The notes: generated by a model not told the origin, from the letters alone. A stretch of 64,000 bases of DNA from Mesorhizobium sp. WSM4313 (GCF_002294725.1 NZ_NSFT01000015.1:1-64000), one strand, 5' to 3'; positions 36,071-45,556 are shown, counted from the first letter of the stretch. Translations and numbers: made by a program.

Positions 36071-37348
36071 TCAGGGCCGATGCAGGTAGTCCTCGATTGA
36101 CTGTGCCTTCATCTCGATCGAGAAGCCGGGCGCACGGGGCGGCATATAGGCGGCATCGCGGATCACGCAGGGTTCGATGAAATGTTCATGCAGGTGATCG
36201 ACATATTCGATCACCCGTCCGTCCTTGCTGCCCGACACCGCGATATAGTCGATCATCGACAGATGCTGGACATATTCGCATAGACCGACGCCGCCGGCAT
36301 GCGGCCAGACCGGCAGGCGGTATTTGGCGGCGATCAGAAGCACCGCCAGAACCTCGTTCAGCCCGCCCATGCGGCAGGAATCGATCTGCACGACGTCGAT
36401 CGCGCCGCCGGCGATGAACTGCTTGAACATGATGCGGTTCTGGCACATCTCGCCGGTCGCGACCTTGATCGGCGCGACAGCCTTGCGGATCCTGGCGTGG
36501 CCGGCGATGTCGTCCGGGCTGGTCGGCTCCTCGATGAAGAAGGGTTTCGCGAAGGCGAGGTCCTTGAGCCAGTCGATCGCCTGGTCGACCTCCCAGACCT
36601 GGTTGGCGTCGATCATCAGGTAACGGTCCGGCCCGATCACCTCGCGGGCGATTCTGAGGCGGCGGATATCGTCGGCGCGGTCGCGCCCGACCTTCAGCTT
36701 GATGTGGTTGAACCCATCGTCGACCGCTTCCTGGCAGAGGCGCCTGAGCTTGTCGTCGGAATAGCCGAGCCAGCCGGCCGAGGTGGTGTAGCAGGCATAG
36801 CCTTCGCGCTCGAGCGTGGCGATGCGCTCGGCCTTGCCGGTCTCGGCCTTCTTCAAAATCTCCAGCGCTTCTGCCGGCGTGATGGCGTCGGTGAGATAGC
36901 GGAAATCGACGATGCGCAGGATCTCTTCCGGGCTCATCTCGGCGACTAGGCGCCAGACCGGCTTGCCGGCTTCCTTGGCCCATAGATCCCAGACGGCGTT
37001 GACCACCGCACCGACCGCAAGATGCATGGCGCCCTTGTCCGGGCCGATCCAGCGCAGCTGGCTGTCGCCGGTCACATGGTGCCAGAAACGGCCGGGATCC
37101 TCTTTTACCCAGTCCAGATCCAAGCCGACGACGAGGTGGCGCAGCGCTTCGATCGCCGCGCAGCAGATCTCGTTGCCACGGCCGATGGTGAAGGTGAGCC
37201 CGTGGCCCTTCAGCGACGGGACATCGGTGTCGAGGATGACATAGGCCGCCGAATAGTCCGGGTCCGGATTCATCGCGTCCGAGCCGTCGAGACTTTGCGA
37301 TGTCGGGAAGCGCAGGTCGAAGGTTCTGAGGTCTGTGATTTTGGTCAT
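36071..37348 (-). CDS. L-fuconate dehydratase (enolase superfamily)
   Basis: 425 residues, the length of FucD. Catalytic elements of the enolase superfamily are present: HIKLKVGRD (K-x-K base), LMIDANQVW and FFIEEPTSPDD (metal ligands), VATGEMCQN, and PHAGGVGLCEY with the second acid/base His. The N-terminal SQSLDGSDAMNPDPDYSAAY is specific for fuconate dehydratases. The enzyme turns L-fuconate into 2-keto-3-deoxy-L-fuconate. GAGG lies before ATG 37348. It is the last gene of the long minus-strand operon starting at 45432. Confidence 0.92.
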   Translation of the reverse strand: MTKITDLRTFDLRFPTSQSLDGSDAMNPDPDYSAAYVILDTDVPSLKGHGLTFTIGRGNEICCAAIEALRHLVVGLDLDWVKEDPGRFWHHVTGDSQLRWIGPDKGAMHLAVGAVVNAVWDLWAKEAGKPVWRLVAEMSPEEILRIVDFRYLTDAITPAEALEILKKAETGKAERIATLEREGYACYTTSAGWLGYSDDKLRRLCQEAVDDGFNHIKLKVGRDRADDIRRLRIAREVIGPDRYLMIDANQVWEVDQAIDWLKDLAFAKPFFIEEPTSPDDIAGHARIRKAVAPIKVATGEMCQNRIMFKQFIAGGAIDVVQIDSCRMGGLNEVLAVLLIAAKYRLPVWPHAGGVGLCEYVQHLSMIDYIAVSGSKDGRVIEYVDHLHEHFIEPCVIRDAAYMPPRAPGFSIEMKAQSIEDYLHRP

Positions 37349-37400
37349 TGCTGCCTCGTAACTGGCTTGCCTCGTAACTCAACCGGCGGCCGAAACGGCC

Positions 37401-38132
37401 TCAGATCGACCAGCCGCCGTCGATATTATAGGCCTGCCCGGTCGTGTAGGTGGCGCCGGCCAGGTAGACGGCGAGATCGGCGATCTCCTCCGGCGTGCCG
37501 ATCCTGCCCATCGGCTGGCGGGCGATGAAGGCGGCGCGCGCGGCCTCATAGTCGCCCTGCGCCTGCATGCGGCCCTGGAGCGAGGGGCTCTCGACGGTGC
37601 CCGGGCAGACGGCGTTGCAGCGTATGCCCTTGGCGACATAGTCGGCGGCGATCGACTTGGTCAGGCCGATCACGGCTGCCTTGGTCACGCCGTAGGCGAA
37701 GCGGTTCGGGACGCCCTTCGGGGCGCCCGCCACCGACGCCATGTTGATGATCGAGCCATCGCCGCGCTCCAGCATGCCGGGCAGCACGGCGCGGATGGTG
37801 CGGATCATGGCGCGCACATTAAGATTGAAGGCAAAGTCGAGATCCTCGTCCTTCATGTCCAGGATCGAGCCGGCATGGACGAAGCCGGCGCAGTTGAACA
37901 GCACGTCGACTTGGCCGATCTCGGCGAAGGCGGCCTTCACCGCCTCGTCGTTCAGCACGTCGAGTTTTCGCGTCGTGATGCCAGGCGTCTTGCCAAGCTC
38001 GGCCAAGGCCGCCTCGTTGATGTCGGTGGCGTGGACGATGGCGCCCGCCTTGGCGAAAGCCAGCGCGCTTGCCCGTCCTATGCCCTGCGCGGCGGCCGTG
38101 ACGACCACGACCTTGCCAGTGATATCCGCCAT
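37401..38132 (-). CDS. SDR dehydrogenase, probable 2-keto-3-deoxy-L-fuconate dehydrogenase
   Basis: 243 residues. The glycine motif TAAAQGIGRA, the NCAG tetrad Asn region (LFNCAGFVHAG), catalytic Ser in NMASVAG and Y-x-x-x-K in YGVTKAAV are intact. The family oxidises sugar-acid hydroxyls with NAD. Next to L-fuconate dehydratase it most likely makes 2,4-diketo-3-deoxy-L-fuconate. The gene starts 18 bases after the MaoC gene end and has GGAG nine bases before its ATG. Confidence 0.88.
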   Translation of the reverse strand: MADITGKVVVVTAAAQGIGRASALAFAKAGAIVHATDINEAALAELGKTPGITTRKLDVLNDEAVKAAFAEIGQVDVLFNCAGFVHAGSILDMKDEDLDFAFNLNVRAMIRTIRAVLPGMLERGDGSIINMASVAGAPKGVPNRFAYGVTKAAVIGLTKSIAADYVAKGIRCNAVCPGTVESPSLQGRMQAQGDYEAARAAFIARQPMGRIGTPEEIADLAVYLAGATYTTGQAYNIDGGWSI

Positions 38133-38150
38133 GTTCTTTGTCTCCGTCTT

Positions 38151-38597
38151 TCAGCCGGGCCGTCGCTCGACGATGTAGATGTGATCCGCCGCCAGCACGA
38201 TCTCGTCGTGCTGGTTCAAAACCTCGACGTGTTCGATGACGCGTCCCGCGTTTGGCCGTTTGGGGTCGTCTTCCTTGGCGGCGATGGTGGTGCGCGTGCG
38301 GATCGTGTCGCCGATGAAGACCGGCTTGATGAAGCGCAGGCGGTCGTAGCCGTAGGAGAAGGCGACGGGATTGATGACGCTCGCCGTCAGCCCGACACCG
38401 ACCGAGAAGACCAGCGTGCCATGCGCGATGCGCTGGCCGAAAGGCGTGGTCTTCATAAACTCGGCGTCCATGTGATGCGGGAAGAAATCGCCGGTGTGGC
38501 CAGCATGGACGACGAAGTCCGTCTCGGTGATGGTGCGGCCGCCGGTGAGGCGCGACGAGCCGATCTCGTAGTCCTCGAAATAGGTGGTCTGTTCCAT
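38151..38597 (-). CDS. MaoC-family dehydratase (hot-dog fold)
   Basis: 148 residues. The hydratase 2 motif can be seen in HAGHTGDFFPHHMDAEF, with Asp and His in catalytic spacing, then GQRIAHGTLVFSVGVGL. MaoC proteins hydrate or dehydrate acyl-CoA thioesters. In an L-fucose operon this is unexpected; a CoA-dependent end step may exist. A second MaoC relative (49738-50289) shares SYGYDRLRFIKPVFIGDTI with it, so the two are paralogues. The next gene (SDR) follows after 18 bases. Confidence 0.85.
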   Translation of the reverse strand: MEQTTYFEDYEIGSSRLTGGRTITETDFVVHAGHTGDFFPHHMDAEFMKTTPFGQRIAHGTLVFSVGVGLTASVINPVAFSYGYDRLRFIKPVFIGDTIRTRTTIAAKEDDPKRPNAGRVIEHVEVLNQHDEIVLAADHIYIVERRPG

Positions 38598-38605
38598 GTC
38601 CGGCC

Positions 38606-39679
38606 TTACGGCTTTGCGGCCAGCGGCGTCGCCGGCGCGGCACTCGATTTATAGGCGGCCTCGACCAGCGCCATTGTGTGCCAGGCGTCCTCGACGGAGC
38701 TGACCAGCTCCGCGTCTTCGCCGGATGCGAAGCGCTGGACATTGGCCATGCGGCCGACAAAGGCATCGGGGAACCATTCGCCGGCGAGCGGCACGGTGAC
38801 CCACTCCGACCCGCCTTTCGGATAGATTTCCAGAATGTCCGGCTCGCCGCGCGGATAGTCGAGGTTGAGGCCGAGCTTGACATAGGCTGCGCCCTTGGTG
38901 CCGCAGATGCGGAACTCGCAAGCCTGATGGCGGCGCCCGAATTTGTGGTCGTGGTTGATCGAGAGCGCGCAGCGCACCGTATCGCCGTAGTTGAGGATGG
39001 CGCTGGTGCGCGTCTGCGCGACCTTGTGATTGGGATGACCAAGCGTCTTGGCATGCACGCCCAAAGGATTGCCGAGAAGCTGGCGTATCAGGTCGAGATA
39101 GTGGATCGAATGCATGGCGATCTCGACGCGCGGCGCCTTGAGCAGGAACTCCCAGAGCTGCCAAGGCGTGTCGAGCGCCAGAAGCGCGTCGAAATCTACC
39201 ACCTCGCCCAGCCATCCCTTGGCAATGGCGTCCTTCAGCGCCAGCATCATCGGCGCGAAGCGGAGCTGGAAATTGACCGCCGCCTTGAGCTGCTTGGCGC
39301 GGCAGATTTCGAGGATCTCGGTGGCCTCGCCGAGATAATTGCCCATCGGCTTCTGGATCAGCGCCACAGCGCCATCCGGCAGGGCCTTCAGCACCTCGGC
39401 ATGGCGGCCCGGCGGCGTGGCGAGATCGAAGATCGCGTCCTTTACCACAGCCGCTTCCTCGACCGAACGGAACGCCGTCACGCCCCATGTCTCGGCCAGT
39501 TTTTGCGCCTTGGCCTGATCCGGATCGTAGAGGCCGGAAATCGGGAAGCCGGCCTTACGATAGGCGGGAAAATGCGCGTCGCCGACGATCGAGCCGGCGC
39601 CGAACGTCACGATCGAGCGCGGTTTTAAAGGCTTCGGCCAGGACTGCGCCAGCGATGCCGGATCGAAGGCATCAGTCAT
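38606..39679 (-). CDS. Gfo/Idh/MocA-family oxidoreductase
   Basis: 357 residues from ATG 39679 (MTDAFDPASLAQSWP); the upstream extension reads through the mutarotase gene. The Rossmann part has IVTFGAGSIVGDAHFPAYRK, and the signature EKP-type motif appears as ALIQKPMGNYL. Such enzymes oxidise sugars or inositols with NAD(P). Here it may be the first, fucose-oxidising step or a step for a related sugar. Its start overlaps the mutarotase stop region by eight bases. Confidence 0.85.
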   Translation of the reverse strand: MTDAFDPASLAQSWPKPLKPRSIVTFGAGSIVGDAHFPAYRKAGFPISGLYDPDQAKAQKLAETWGVTAFRSVEEAAVVKDAIFDLATPPGRHAEVLKALPDGAVALIQKPMGNYLGEATEILEICRAKQLKAAVNFQLRFAPMMLALKDAIAKGWLGEVVDFDALLALDTPWQLWEFLLKAPRVEIAMHSIHYLDLIRQLLGNPLGVHAKTLGHPNHKVAQTRTSAILNYGDTVRCALSINHDHKFGRRHQACEFRICGTKGAAYVKLGLNLDYPRGEPDILEIYPKGGSEWVTVPLAGEWFPDAFVGRMANVQRFASGEDAELVSSVEDAWHTMALVEAAYKSSAAPATPLAAKP

Positions 39680-40004
39680 AATGGAAGACCTCGTCCATCG
39701 ACGCCCACCACTCACCTTCCTTTCGCGTCTCCAGCGGCTCCTGACACGGCATGCAGACCGACCACCATTCATGCGTCTTGGGGTCGGCGGCCATCTTGGC
39801 CATGTCGGCGGCGTAGTCGGTGCCGTGATATTCGAAATAGGAGAAGAGCAGGTTCTCCGGCCGCTTCAGGTAGATCGAATAGTTCTTGATGTTGCAGGCC
39901 GAGATCATGGTCAGCACGTCCGGCCAGACGGCCGCGTGAAGGCGGACATATTCCTCGACCTTCTCGGGCTTCAAGCCCAGAACCATTCCCATGCGCTGCA
40001 TCAT
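39672..40004 (-). CDS. L-rhamnose/L-fucose mutarotase-like protein
   Basis: 110 residues, the usual length of RhaM-type mutarotases. HAAVWPDVLTMISACNIKNY and FSYFEYHGTDYAADMAKMAA carry the family pattern, and EWWSVCMPCQEPL closes the ring-binding site. The enzyme interconverts alpha and beta anomers, which speeds later oxidation of the imported sugar. ATG 40004 is preceded by GGGAGA; a second ATG follows immediately. The dehydrogenase gene overlaps its end. Confidence 0.85.
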   Translation of the reverse strand: MMQRMGMVLGLKPEKVEEYVRLHAAVWPDVLTMISACNIKNYSIYLKRPENLLFSYFEYHGTDYAADMAKMAADPKTHEWWSVCMPCQEPLETRKEGEWWASMDEVFHYD

Positions 40005-40012
40005 CCGTCTCC

Positions 40013-41125
40013 CTATTTCACTATCGCCGTGGTGAACTCGGCGATGCTCTTTGCCTTCACGGCATCCCAGTCCCAGTCGATGCCGATGCCGGGCTCGCTA
40101 GGCGCCAGCGCATGGCCATTCTCGATGCGCATCTTGTCGCCCGTCAACTCGTCGAGCTGCGGAATATATTCGACATATTTGCCGTTCTGGACGGCGCAGA
40201 CCAGGCTGACATGCAACTCCATCAGGAAATGCGGGCAGACCGGCATGTCGAAGGCCTCCGCCGCGTGGGCGACTTTCAGCCAAGGGGTGATGCCGCCGAT
40301 GCGACCGGCATCGACCTGGATGATGTTGCAGCCGCCTTTCTGCATGTACTCGCGAAAATGCCTTATCGAATAGAGCGACTCGCCGACCGCGATCGGCGTC
40401 GTGGTCGAGTTCGACAGCCGCACATGGCCGTCGATGTCGTCGGCCGGCAGCGGCTCCTCGATCCAGGCGAGATCGAGATCGCGCAACCGCTCGGCGCGGC
40501 GGATCGCCTCGTCGACGGAAAAACCCTGATTGCAGTCGGTCATGATCTCGTAGCCGTCGCCGACCGCCTTGCGCACCGCCGACAGCCGCGCGACGTCCTC
40601 AGAACCGTGCGGCTTGCCTATCTTCACCTTGGAGCCGGCAAAGCCCTTGGTCTTCGCTTCCAGCGCATCGTCGACCAGTGCCTGCGTCTCGATATGCAGC
40701 CAGCCGCCCTCCGTGGTGTAGAGCGGGCAGCGGTCCTTGGCGCCTCCGGCGAGCTTCCAGAGCGGCAGGTTCTGTTTTCTCGCCCGCAGGTCCCATAAGG
40801 CGATGTCGATGGCGGCGAGCGCGATCGCCGTGATGGCGCCGATGGTGGTGGCGTGGGTGGCGAATTCGAGATCGTGCCAGATCGCCTCGATCCGGTCGGC
40901 GTCGCGGCCGATCAGGCGCGGCGCAAGATGGTCGGCCAGAAGCCGCATCACCGACGAGCCGCCGGTGCCGATCGTATAGCTGTAGCCGGTGCCCGATGCG
41001 CCGTCGGAATCGGTGATGGTGACGATCGGCGTCTCCTGGCTGACGAAGCTCTGGATCGCGTCGGTGCGCTTCACCTTCGGCACGAGGTCGACCATGCGCA
41101 GCTCGATCTTCTCGATTTTCGCCAT
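40013..41125 (-). CDS. Mandelate racemase/muconate lactonizing-type sugar-acid dehydratase
   Basis: 370 residues, enolase superfamily. GSKVKIGKPHG (K-x-K), IMTDCNQGFSV, AWIEEPLPADD, AVGESLYS and CPHFLMELH are the catalytic and metal motifs of the MR subgroup. It differs clearly from the FucD protein in the same operon, so a second sugar acid (for example L-galactonate, talarate or lyxonate type) may be handled here. The substrate is not readable from sequence. The mutarotase gene follows after eight bases. Confidence 0.85.
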   Translation of the reverse strand: MAKIEKIELRMVDLVPKVKRTDAIQSFVSQETPIVTITDSDGASGTGYSYTIGTGGSSVMRLLADHLAPRLIGRDADRIEAIWHDLEFATHATTIGAITAIALAAIDIALWDLRARKQNLPLWKLAGGAKDRCPLYTTEGGWLHIETQALVDDALEAKTKGFAGSKVKIGKPHGSEDVARLSAVRKAVGDGYEIMTDCNQGFSVDEAIRRAERLRDLDLAWIEEPLPADDIDGHVRLSNSTTTPIAVGESLYSIRHFREYMQKGGCNIIQVDAGRIGGITPWLKVAHAAEAFDMPVCPHFLMELHVSLVCAVQNGKYVEYIPQLDELTGDKMRIENGHALAPSEPGIGIDWDWDAVKAKSIAEFTTAIVK

Positions 41126-41126
41126 G

Positions 41127-42224
41127 TCAGCTCCTCAGCGACTTGCCGGTTTCGGCGGAGAACAGATGCGCGCGGCTTAGGTCGAAGCTCATGCCGATCC
41201 TGTCACCTGCTTTCAGCGGCTTCGGATTGAGCATGCGCGAGACCCAGTCGGCGCCGTTGAACTCGGCGAAGACCAGCGTTTCGTTGCCGAGCGGCTCGGT
41301 GATGCTGACCGGCAGCTCGACGCGGTGGACTTCGGTCTCGCCGCCGGAGCTCAAGCCGTGGCCGGTCGGATAGAAATCATCGGGGCGGATGCCGAATACG
41401 ACCTTGTCGCCGGCAGCCGTCTTTGACTTAAACTGGCCGGGCAGCGGCAGGCTGTCGCCGCCGCCGAACATCAGTCGCCCGTCGCTCACCGTCGCCTGGT
41501 GCAGGTTCATCGGCGGCGAGCCGATGAAGCCGGCAACGAAGTGGGTCGCAGGCCGGCTGAACACCTCGTCCGGCGTGCCGACCTGCTCGATATGGCCTGA
41601 GCGCATGATGACGATGCGGTCGGCCAGCGTCATCGCCTCGACCTGGTCGTGGGTGACATAGATCACCGTCGACTTGACCTTGGCGTGCAGCTTCTTGATC
41701 TCGGTGCGCATCTGCGTGCGCAGCTTGGCGTCGAGGTTGGAGAGCGGCTCGTCGAACAGGAAGACATCCGGATCGCGCACGATGGCGCGGCCCATGGCGA
41801 CGCGCTGGCGCTGGCCGCCGGAGAGCTGCGAAGGGCGGCGCTCCAGCAATTCGTCCAGGCCGAGGATGGCGGAGGCTTCGGCGACGCGCCGGTCCATGTC
41901 GTCCTTGGCAGCGCCCGCGATCTTGAGCGAGAAGCCGAGATTCTCGCGCACCGTCATGTGCGGGTAGAGCGCATAGGACTGAAACACCATGGAGATGTTG
42001 CGCGAGCGCGGCGGCAGGTCGTTGACCATGCGCCCGCCGATATCGATGTTGCCGCCGGTGATATCCTCGAGGCCGGCGATCATGCGCAAGGTCGTCGATT
42101 TGCCGCAGCCGGACGGGCCAACCAGCGCGATGAATTCGCGGTCTGCGATCTCGAGATCGATGCCGTGGACGATCTCCATGTTGCCGTAGCGCTTGGTGAG
42201 CTGTTTCAGCGAAACCGTTGCCAT
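41127..42224 (-). CDS. Sugar ABC transporter ATPase (MalK/UgpC-like), operon 2
   Basis: 365 residues from ATG 42224 (MATVSLKQLTKRYGN), with AAAGGTTG six bases upstream. Walker A GPSGCGKSTTLRM, LSGGQRQRVAMGRAIVRDPD and VFLFDEPLSNLDAKLR are intact, with a C-terminal TOBE domain (GIRPDDFYP). It powers the CUT1 importer of the L-fucose-type operon. Its sequence is clearly paralogous to the operon 1 ATPase at 28934-30001. Confidence 0.92.
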   Translation of the reverse strand: MATVSLKQLTKRYGNMEIVHGIDLEIADREFIALVGPSGCGKSTTLRMIAGLEDITGGNIDIGGRMVNDLPPRSRNISMVFQSYALYPHMTVRENLGFSLKIAGAAKDDMDRRVAEASAILGLDELLERRPSQLSGGQRQRVAMGRAIVRDPDVFLFDEPLSNLDAKLRTQMRTEIKKLHAKVKSTVIYVTHDQVEAMTLADRIVIMRSGHIEQVGTPDEVFSRPATHFVAGFIGSPPMNLHQATVSDGRLMFGGGDSLPLPGQFKSKTAAGDKVVFGIRPDDFYPTGHGLSSGGETEVHRVELPVSITEPLGNETLVFAEFNGADWVSRMLNPKPLKAGDRIGMSFDLSRAHLFSAETGKSLRS

Positions 42225-42229
42225 GGAAA

Positions 42230-43105
42230 TCAACCTTTCACCGCGCCGGAGGTCAGGCCACCGACGAGGTGTTTCTGGACGATATAGGTGAGGGCCAGCG
42301 CCGGGATGATCATTACCACGGCCAGCGCGCACATGCCGCGCCAGTCGATGGTGAACTCGGCCGTATAGTCGAGCAGCCCGACCGGTAGCGTCTTGGAATT
42401 AACGGAACGAGTGAGCTGCGAGGCCAAAGCGAACTCGTTCCAGCAGGTTAGGAAGGCGAAGATGGCGGCCGAGGCGATGCCCGGACGCGCCAGCGGAAAT
42501 TCGACCTGCCAGAACGCCTGCCAGCGCGTGCAGCCGTCGATCTGCGCGGCTTCGGCAAGGTCCTTCGGCACCTGGCGGAAGAAGCCGTCGATCAGCCAGA
42601 TCGTGAACGGCACGTTGAGCGCGACATAGGCCAGGATCATGCCGATATGAGTGTCGATGATGCCCAGCCGCACATAGAGGAAGAACAAGGGCAGCGAGAG
42701 CGCGATGCCAGGTACGGTGCGCGTCAGCATCAGGCCGAGGAACATGCCCGACTTGCCGCGGAAACGGTAGCGCGCGAAGGCGTAGCCGCCGGCCATGCCG
42801 ATCGCCACCGCGATCGCCGTCGAGGTGACCGAGATGACCAGCGAGTTGCGGAAATAGTCGAGCACCGGGATGCCGCCTTTGCCGATGCCGCTGAACATGG
42901 CGACATAAGCGTCGACGGACAGCTGCTGCGGAATCCAGACCGGCGGCTTGGCCATGATCTCGACCGTGGGCCTCAGCGACGACAGCACGATCCAGATGCC
43001 CGGCAGGCAGATCACCAGCATGGCAAGGAATAGGCCGACGCGGTGCGCGACGGTGAGCGCGCGGCGCGTGAGGCGGGCGGAGGCGTTCTCGTCCATTCTC
43101 ACCAC
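42230..43105 (-). CDS. Sugar ABC transporter permease (MalG-like), operon 2
   Basis: 291 residues with six spans. The EAA loop reads DLAEAAQIDGCTRWQAFWQV then EFPLARPG, and the C-terminus VGGLTSGAVKG is typical of MalG proteins. It pairs with the MalF-like protein whose gene overlaps its start by seven bases. The ATPase gene starts five bases after its stop. Confidence 0.92.
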   Translation of the reverse strand: MVRMDENASARLTRRALTVAHRVGLFLAMLVICLPGIWIVLSSLRPTVEIMAKPPVWIPQQLSVDAYVAMFSGIGKGGIPVLDYFRNSLVISVTSTAIAVAIGMAGGYAFARYRFRGKSGMFLGLMLTRTVPGIALSLPLFFLYVRLGIIDTHIGMILAYVALNVPFTIWLIDGFFRQVPKDLAEAAQIDGCTRWQAFWQVEFPLARPGIASAAIFAFLTCWNEFALASQLTRSVNSKTLPVGLLDYTAEFTIDWRGMCALAVVMIIPALALTYIVQKHLVGGLTSGAVKG

Positions 43106-43995
43106 TCAGCGCCGATCTGCGCACGCGCCGCGGCGAGCTTGTTGTAGAAATAGACGGTGAAGGCGATCGACAGCAGGATCGAGAAATAGGCCATGGCATT
43201 GGCGAGGCCCATGCGGGCATCGCTGTAGGCGGTGCGCCCGACCAGCGTCCACAACAGCTCTGTGCGGCCGGCCGGGCCGCCGTCGGTCATGATCTTGACG
43301 ATGTCATAGGCGCGCGCCACGTCCAGCGAACGGATCGTCATGGCGATATAGGCGAAGGGCATGACGAAGGGCCATGTGACACAGCGGAAGGTCTGCCAGG
43401 GCGTGCAGCCATCGACGCGGGCCGCCTCTATCGGCTCCTTGGGCATGGCGAGCAGGCCAGCCAGGATCAGAATCGCGAAGATCGAGGTCGACGACCAGAT
43501 CTCGGCGATCGAGATGGCGATGAAGGCGAGATGGCCTTCGATCAGCCACGGGATGGCGTCCTCAGTGATGCCCAGCGACTGCAGCGCATTGTTCACCAGG
43601 CCGATATTGTCGTTGAACATGAATTTGAACTGGAAGCCGACGAGGATCGGCGAGAACATCATCGGGAACATCATCAGCGTGCGCAGGATGCGCTGGCCGC
43701 GCGTTGCCTTCTCGACCAGCATGGCCAAGCCGAGGCCGAGCAGCATCTCGAGGTTCAGCGCGATGGTGAGCAACAGAACGGTGCGGCCGAAGGCCCACCA
43801 GAAATCCGCATTGGTGAGGATCGACAGATAGTTCCTGAAGCCGACGAAGACGAAGAAGGTCTCGGGCCGCGTCAGGCGGAAGGGCGTGAAGCTGGAATAG
43901 AGCGACAGGATCAACGGTAGCACCACCACAGCCGCCAGCACGACCATGGCCGGAAGCAGCAGCAGGAACGGCGCGGATGGCTTGAAGCCCTTCAT
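43099..43995 (-). CDS. Sugar ABC transporter permease (MalF-like), operon 2
   Basis: 298 residues from ATG 43995 (MKGFKPSAPFLLLLPAMVVL), preferred because AGGA lies shortly upstream; ATG 44022 is possible but has no site. Six membrane spans and the EAA loop (PIEAARVDGCTPWQTFRCVT, then WPFVMP) define a CUT1 permease. The gene overlaps the MalG-like start. It is separated from the binding-protein gene by a strong hairpin. Confidence 0.9.
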   Translation of the reverse strand: MKGFKPSAPFLLLLPAMVVLAAVVVLPLILSLYSSFTPFRLTRPETFFVFVGFRNYLSILTNADFWWAFGRTVLLLTIALNLEMLLGLGLAMLVEKATRGQRILRTLMMFPMMFSPILVGFQFKFMFNDNIGLVNNALQSLGITEDAIPWLIEGHLAFIAISIAEIWSSTSIFAILILAGLLAMPKEPIEAARVDGCTPWQTFRCVTWPFVMPFAYIAMTIRSLDVARAYDIVKIMTDGGPAGRTELLWTLVGRTAYSDARMGLANAMAYFSILLSIAFTVYFYNKLAAARAQIGAEW

Positions 43996-44071
43996 CAGGA
44001 TCCTGTGGTGTATTGCATTCATTTCGGGCCGCCACGGGCATGGCCAGCGGAAAGTCAGAGAAGACGCTGTC

Positions 44072-44098
44072 GCCTCCCCCATTCACGATGGGGGAGGC
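44072..44098 (-). promoter_or_regulatory. Hairpin between binding-protein and permease genes, operon 2
   Basis: GCCTCCCCCAT (44072-44082) and ATGGGGGAGGC (44088-44098) form a perfect 11-bp stem with a five-base loop, 17 bases after the binding-protein stop. No T-run is present on the transcribed side. As in malE-malF regions, such a stem would shield the upstream message and lower expression of the permeases. Confidence 0.6.
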
Positions 44099-44115
44099 AG
44101 CCTTGGGAGCGCTGC

Positions 44116-45432
44116 TTAGAGCTTGCCGGCGTCCTGAAGGATCTGCGTCGCCTTGGCGGCCGCCTCGTCCAGGGCCTGCTTGGACGTCTTGTCGCCAAGG
44201 ATCGCCGCCTGCAGCTCCGGGTAGACGGCGTTGGAGATTTCGATCCATTCAGGCGTCTGCGGCACGGCGAAGGCGTGCTTGGCTTCTTCCTGGAAGGCGG
44301 CCAGAACCTCCTTCTTGTACGGATCGTTTTCAGCCTGCTTCAGGTCCCAGTCCCAGACCGCGGTGCGGGTCGGCAGCGGGCCGGCGGCGGCTTCCAGCTT
44401 CTGGCTGTCCTCATTGGTCAGCCACCACGCCAGAGAGGCGGCGGCTTCCTTGTTCGGGCAGTTCTCGGTCACTGAGAAGCCATGGAAACCCGACCAGCCG
44501 GTGCGCTTGCCGGAAGACCCCTTGGGCGCGACCTTCACGCCGACATTGCCGGCGACCTTCGAGGACTTCGGGTCGTTGAAGAAGCCGGCCCAGCCCGGCC
44601 AGTCGAGGTTGATCGCCACGGTGCCTGAGGCAAAGCCCTGGCCGAGATCGTCCCAGAGATAGTTGGTGGTGCCGGCCGGCACGGCCTTGGCCTTGTAAAG
44701 ATTGACGAACCAGTCCAGCGCACGGATACCGGCCTCGGAGTTGAAGACGGGCTTGCCATCCTTGTCGAGATATTCGCCGCCCTCGGCGACCACCATCTCA
44801 TAGAAGCGGCCGTTGATCGCCTCTTCCTTGCCGGCGAACTGCGTGCCGTAGAAATTGGGTGGGTTGGCAAAGAACTCGGCCTGGTCGGTGACTTCCTTCC
44901 AGGTGTCGGGCGGCGCAAGGTCATAGCCGTATTTGGCCTTGAACTTGGTCTTGTTGTCGGCGTTCTCGTAGAGGTTCTTCTGGTAATAGAGCGCCGAGAC
45001 GTCGAACTGCGCGCGCGGCAGCATCTCGAGTTTGCCGTCGATGGTCGCGGCCTTGATCGTGGAGGGCACGAAAGCGTCGATCTCTTCCTTCGGCAAGAGC
45101 TTGCTGAGGTCGGTGTAAAGGCCGGTATATTGCGGCGCGAAGGAAGAATGGTTCCAGCCGACGCACCAGTTGGTGCTGCCCGAGGCGATGTCGGACTTCA
45201 GCTCCTTGTCGATATCGAAGCCGTTCTTCTTGGTCAGGATGTTGACCTTGGCGCCGGTCGCCTTCTCCCATTCGGGGATGCGCTCGTAGAGCTTTTCATA
45301 TTGCTGGCCGCCGATCAGCTTCACGTCGATCGTCGCGCCAGGAAATTTGCCGGGCAGTTCGGCCGAAAACGCAGTGCCGCTCAGCAGCAGGCCAGCCAGG
45401 CCGGCGGAAATGCCTAGAACCAGTCTCGTCAT
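44116..45432 (-). CDS. Sugar ABC transporter substrate-binding protein, operon 2
   Basis: 438 residues with signal peptide (MTRLVLGISAGLAGLLLSGT, then AFSAEL) and the type II binding-protein fold: TIDVKLIGGQQYEKLYERIP near the start, and WSGFHGFSVTENCPNKEAAA. It feeds the CUT1 permeases of the L-fucose-type operon, so L-fucose or a related deoxy sugar is the likely ligand. It is the first gene of the operon, divergent from the IclR regulator gene. Confidence 0.9.
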   Translation of the reverse strand: MTRLVLGISAGLAGLLLSGTAFSAELPGKFPGATIDVKLIGGQQYEKLYERIPEWEKATGAKVNILTKKNGFDIDKELKSDIASGSTNWCVGWNHSSFAPQYTGLYTDLSKLLPKEEIDAFVPSTIKAATIDGKLEMLPRAQFDVSALYYQKNLYENADNKTKFKAKYGYDLAPPDTWKEVTDQAEFFANPPNFYGTQFAGKEEAINGRFYEMVVAEGGEYLDKDGKPVFNSEAGIRALDWFVNLYKAKAVPAGTTNYLWDDLGQGFASGTVAINLDWPGWAGFFNDPKSSKVAGNVGVKVAPKGSSGKRTGWSGFHGFSVTENCPNKEAAASLAWWLTNEDSQKLEAAAGPLPTRTAVWDWDLKQAENDPYKKEVLAAFQEEAKHAFAVPQTPEWIEISNAVYPELQAAILGDKTSKQALDEAAAKATQILQDAGKL

Positions 45433-45514
45433 GTTCTCCTCCCATGGGCTCGCAGCGACGGCCTGCCGAGTGCGCGACCGGTCGCTTGAGCTTCATTCAT
45501 ATGCAAATAGCATT

Positions 45515-45556
45515 TTCATTCCCGGGTCAAGCCGATTGTGCTTCCAGCGGAATGAA
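45515..45556. promoter_or_regulatory. Candidate operator between binding-protein and IclR genes
   Basis: TTCATTCC (45515-45522) and GGAATGAA (45549-45556) are inverted arms 26 bp apart in the 165-bp divergent gap. AT-rich repeats with CATATGCA character lie on both sides. This would suit a dimeric IclR regulator acting on both promoters. Assignment rests only on symmetry and position. Confidence 0.35.
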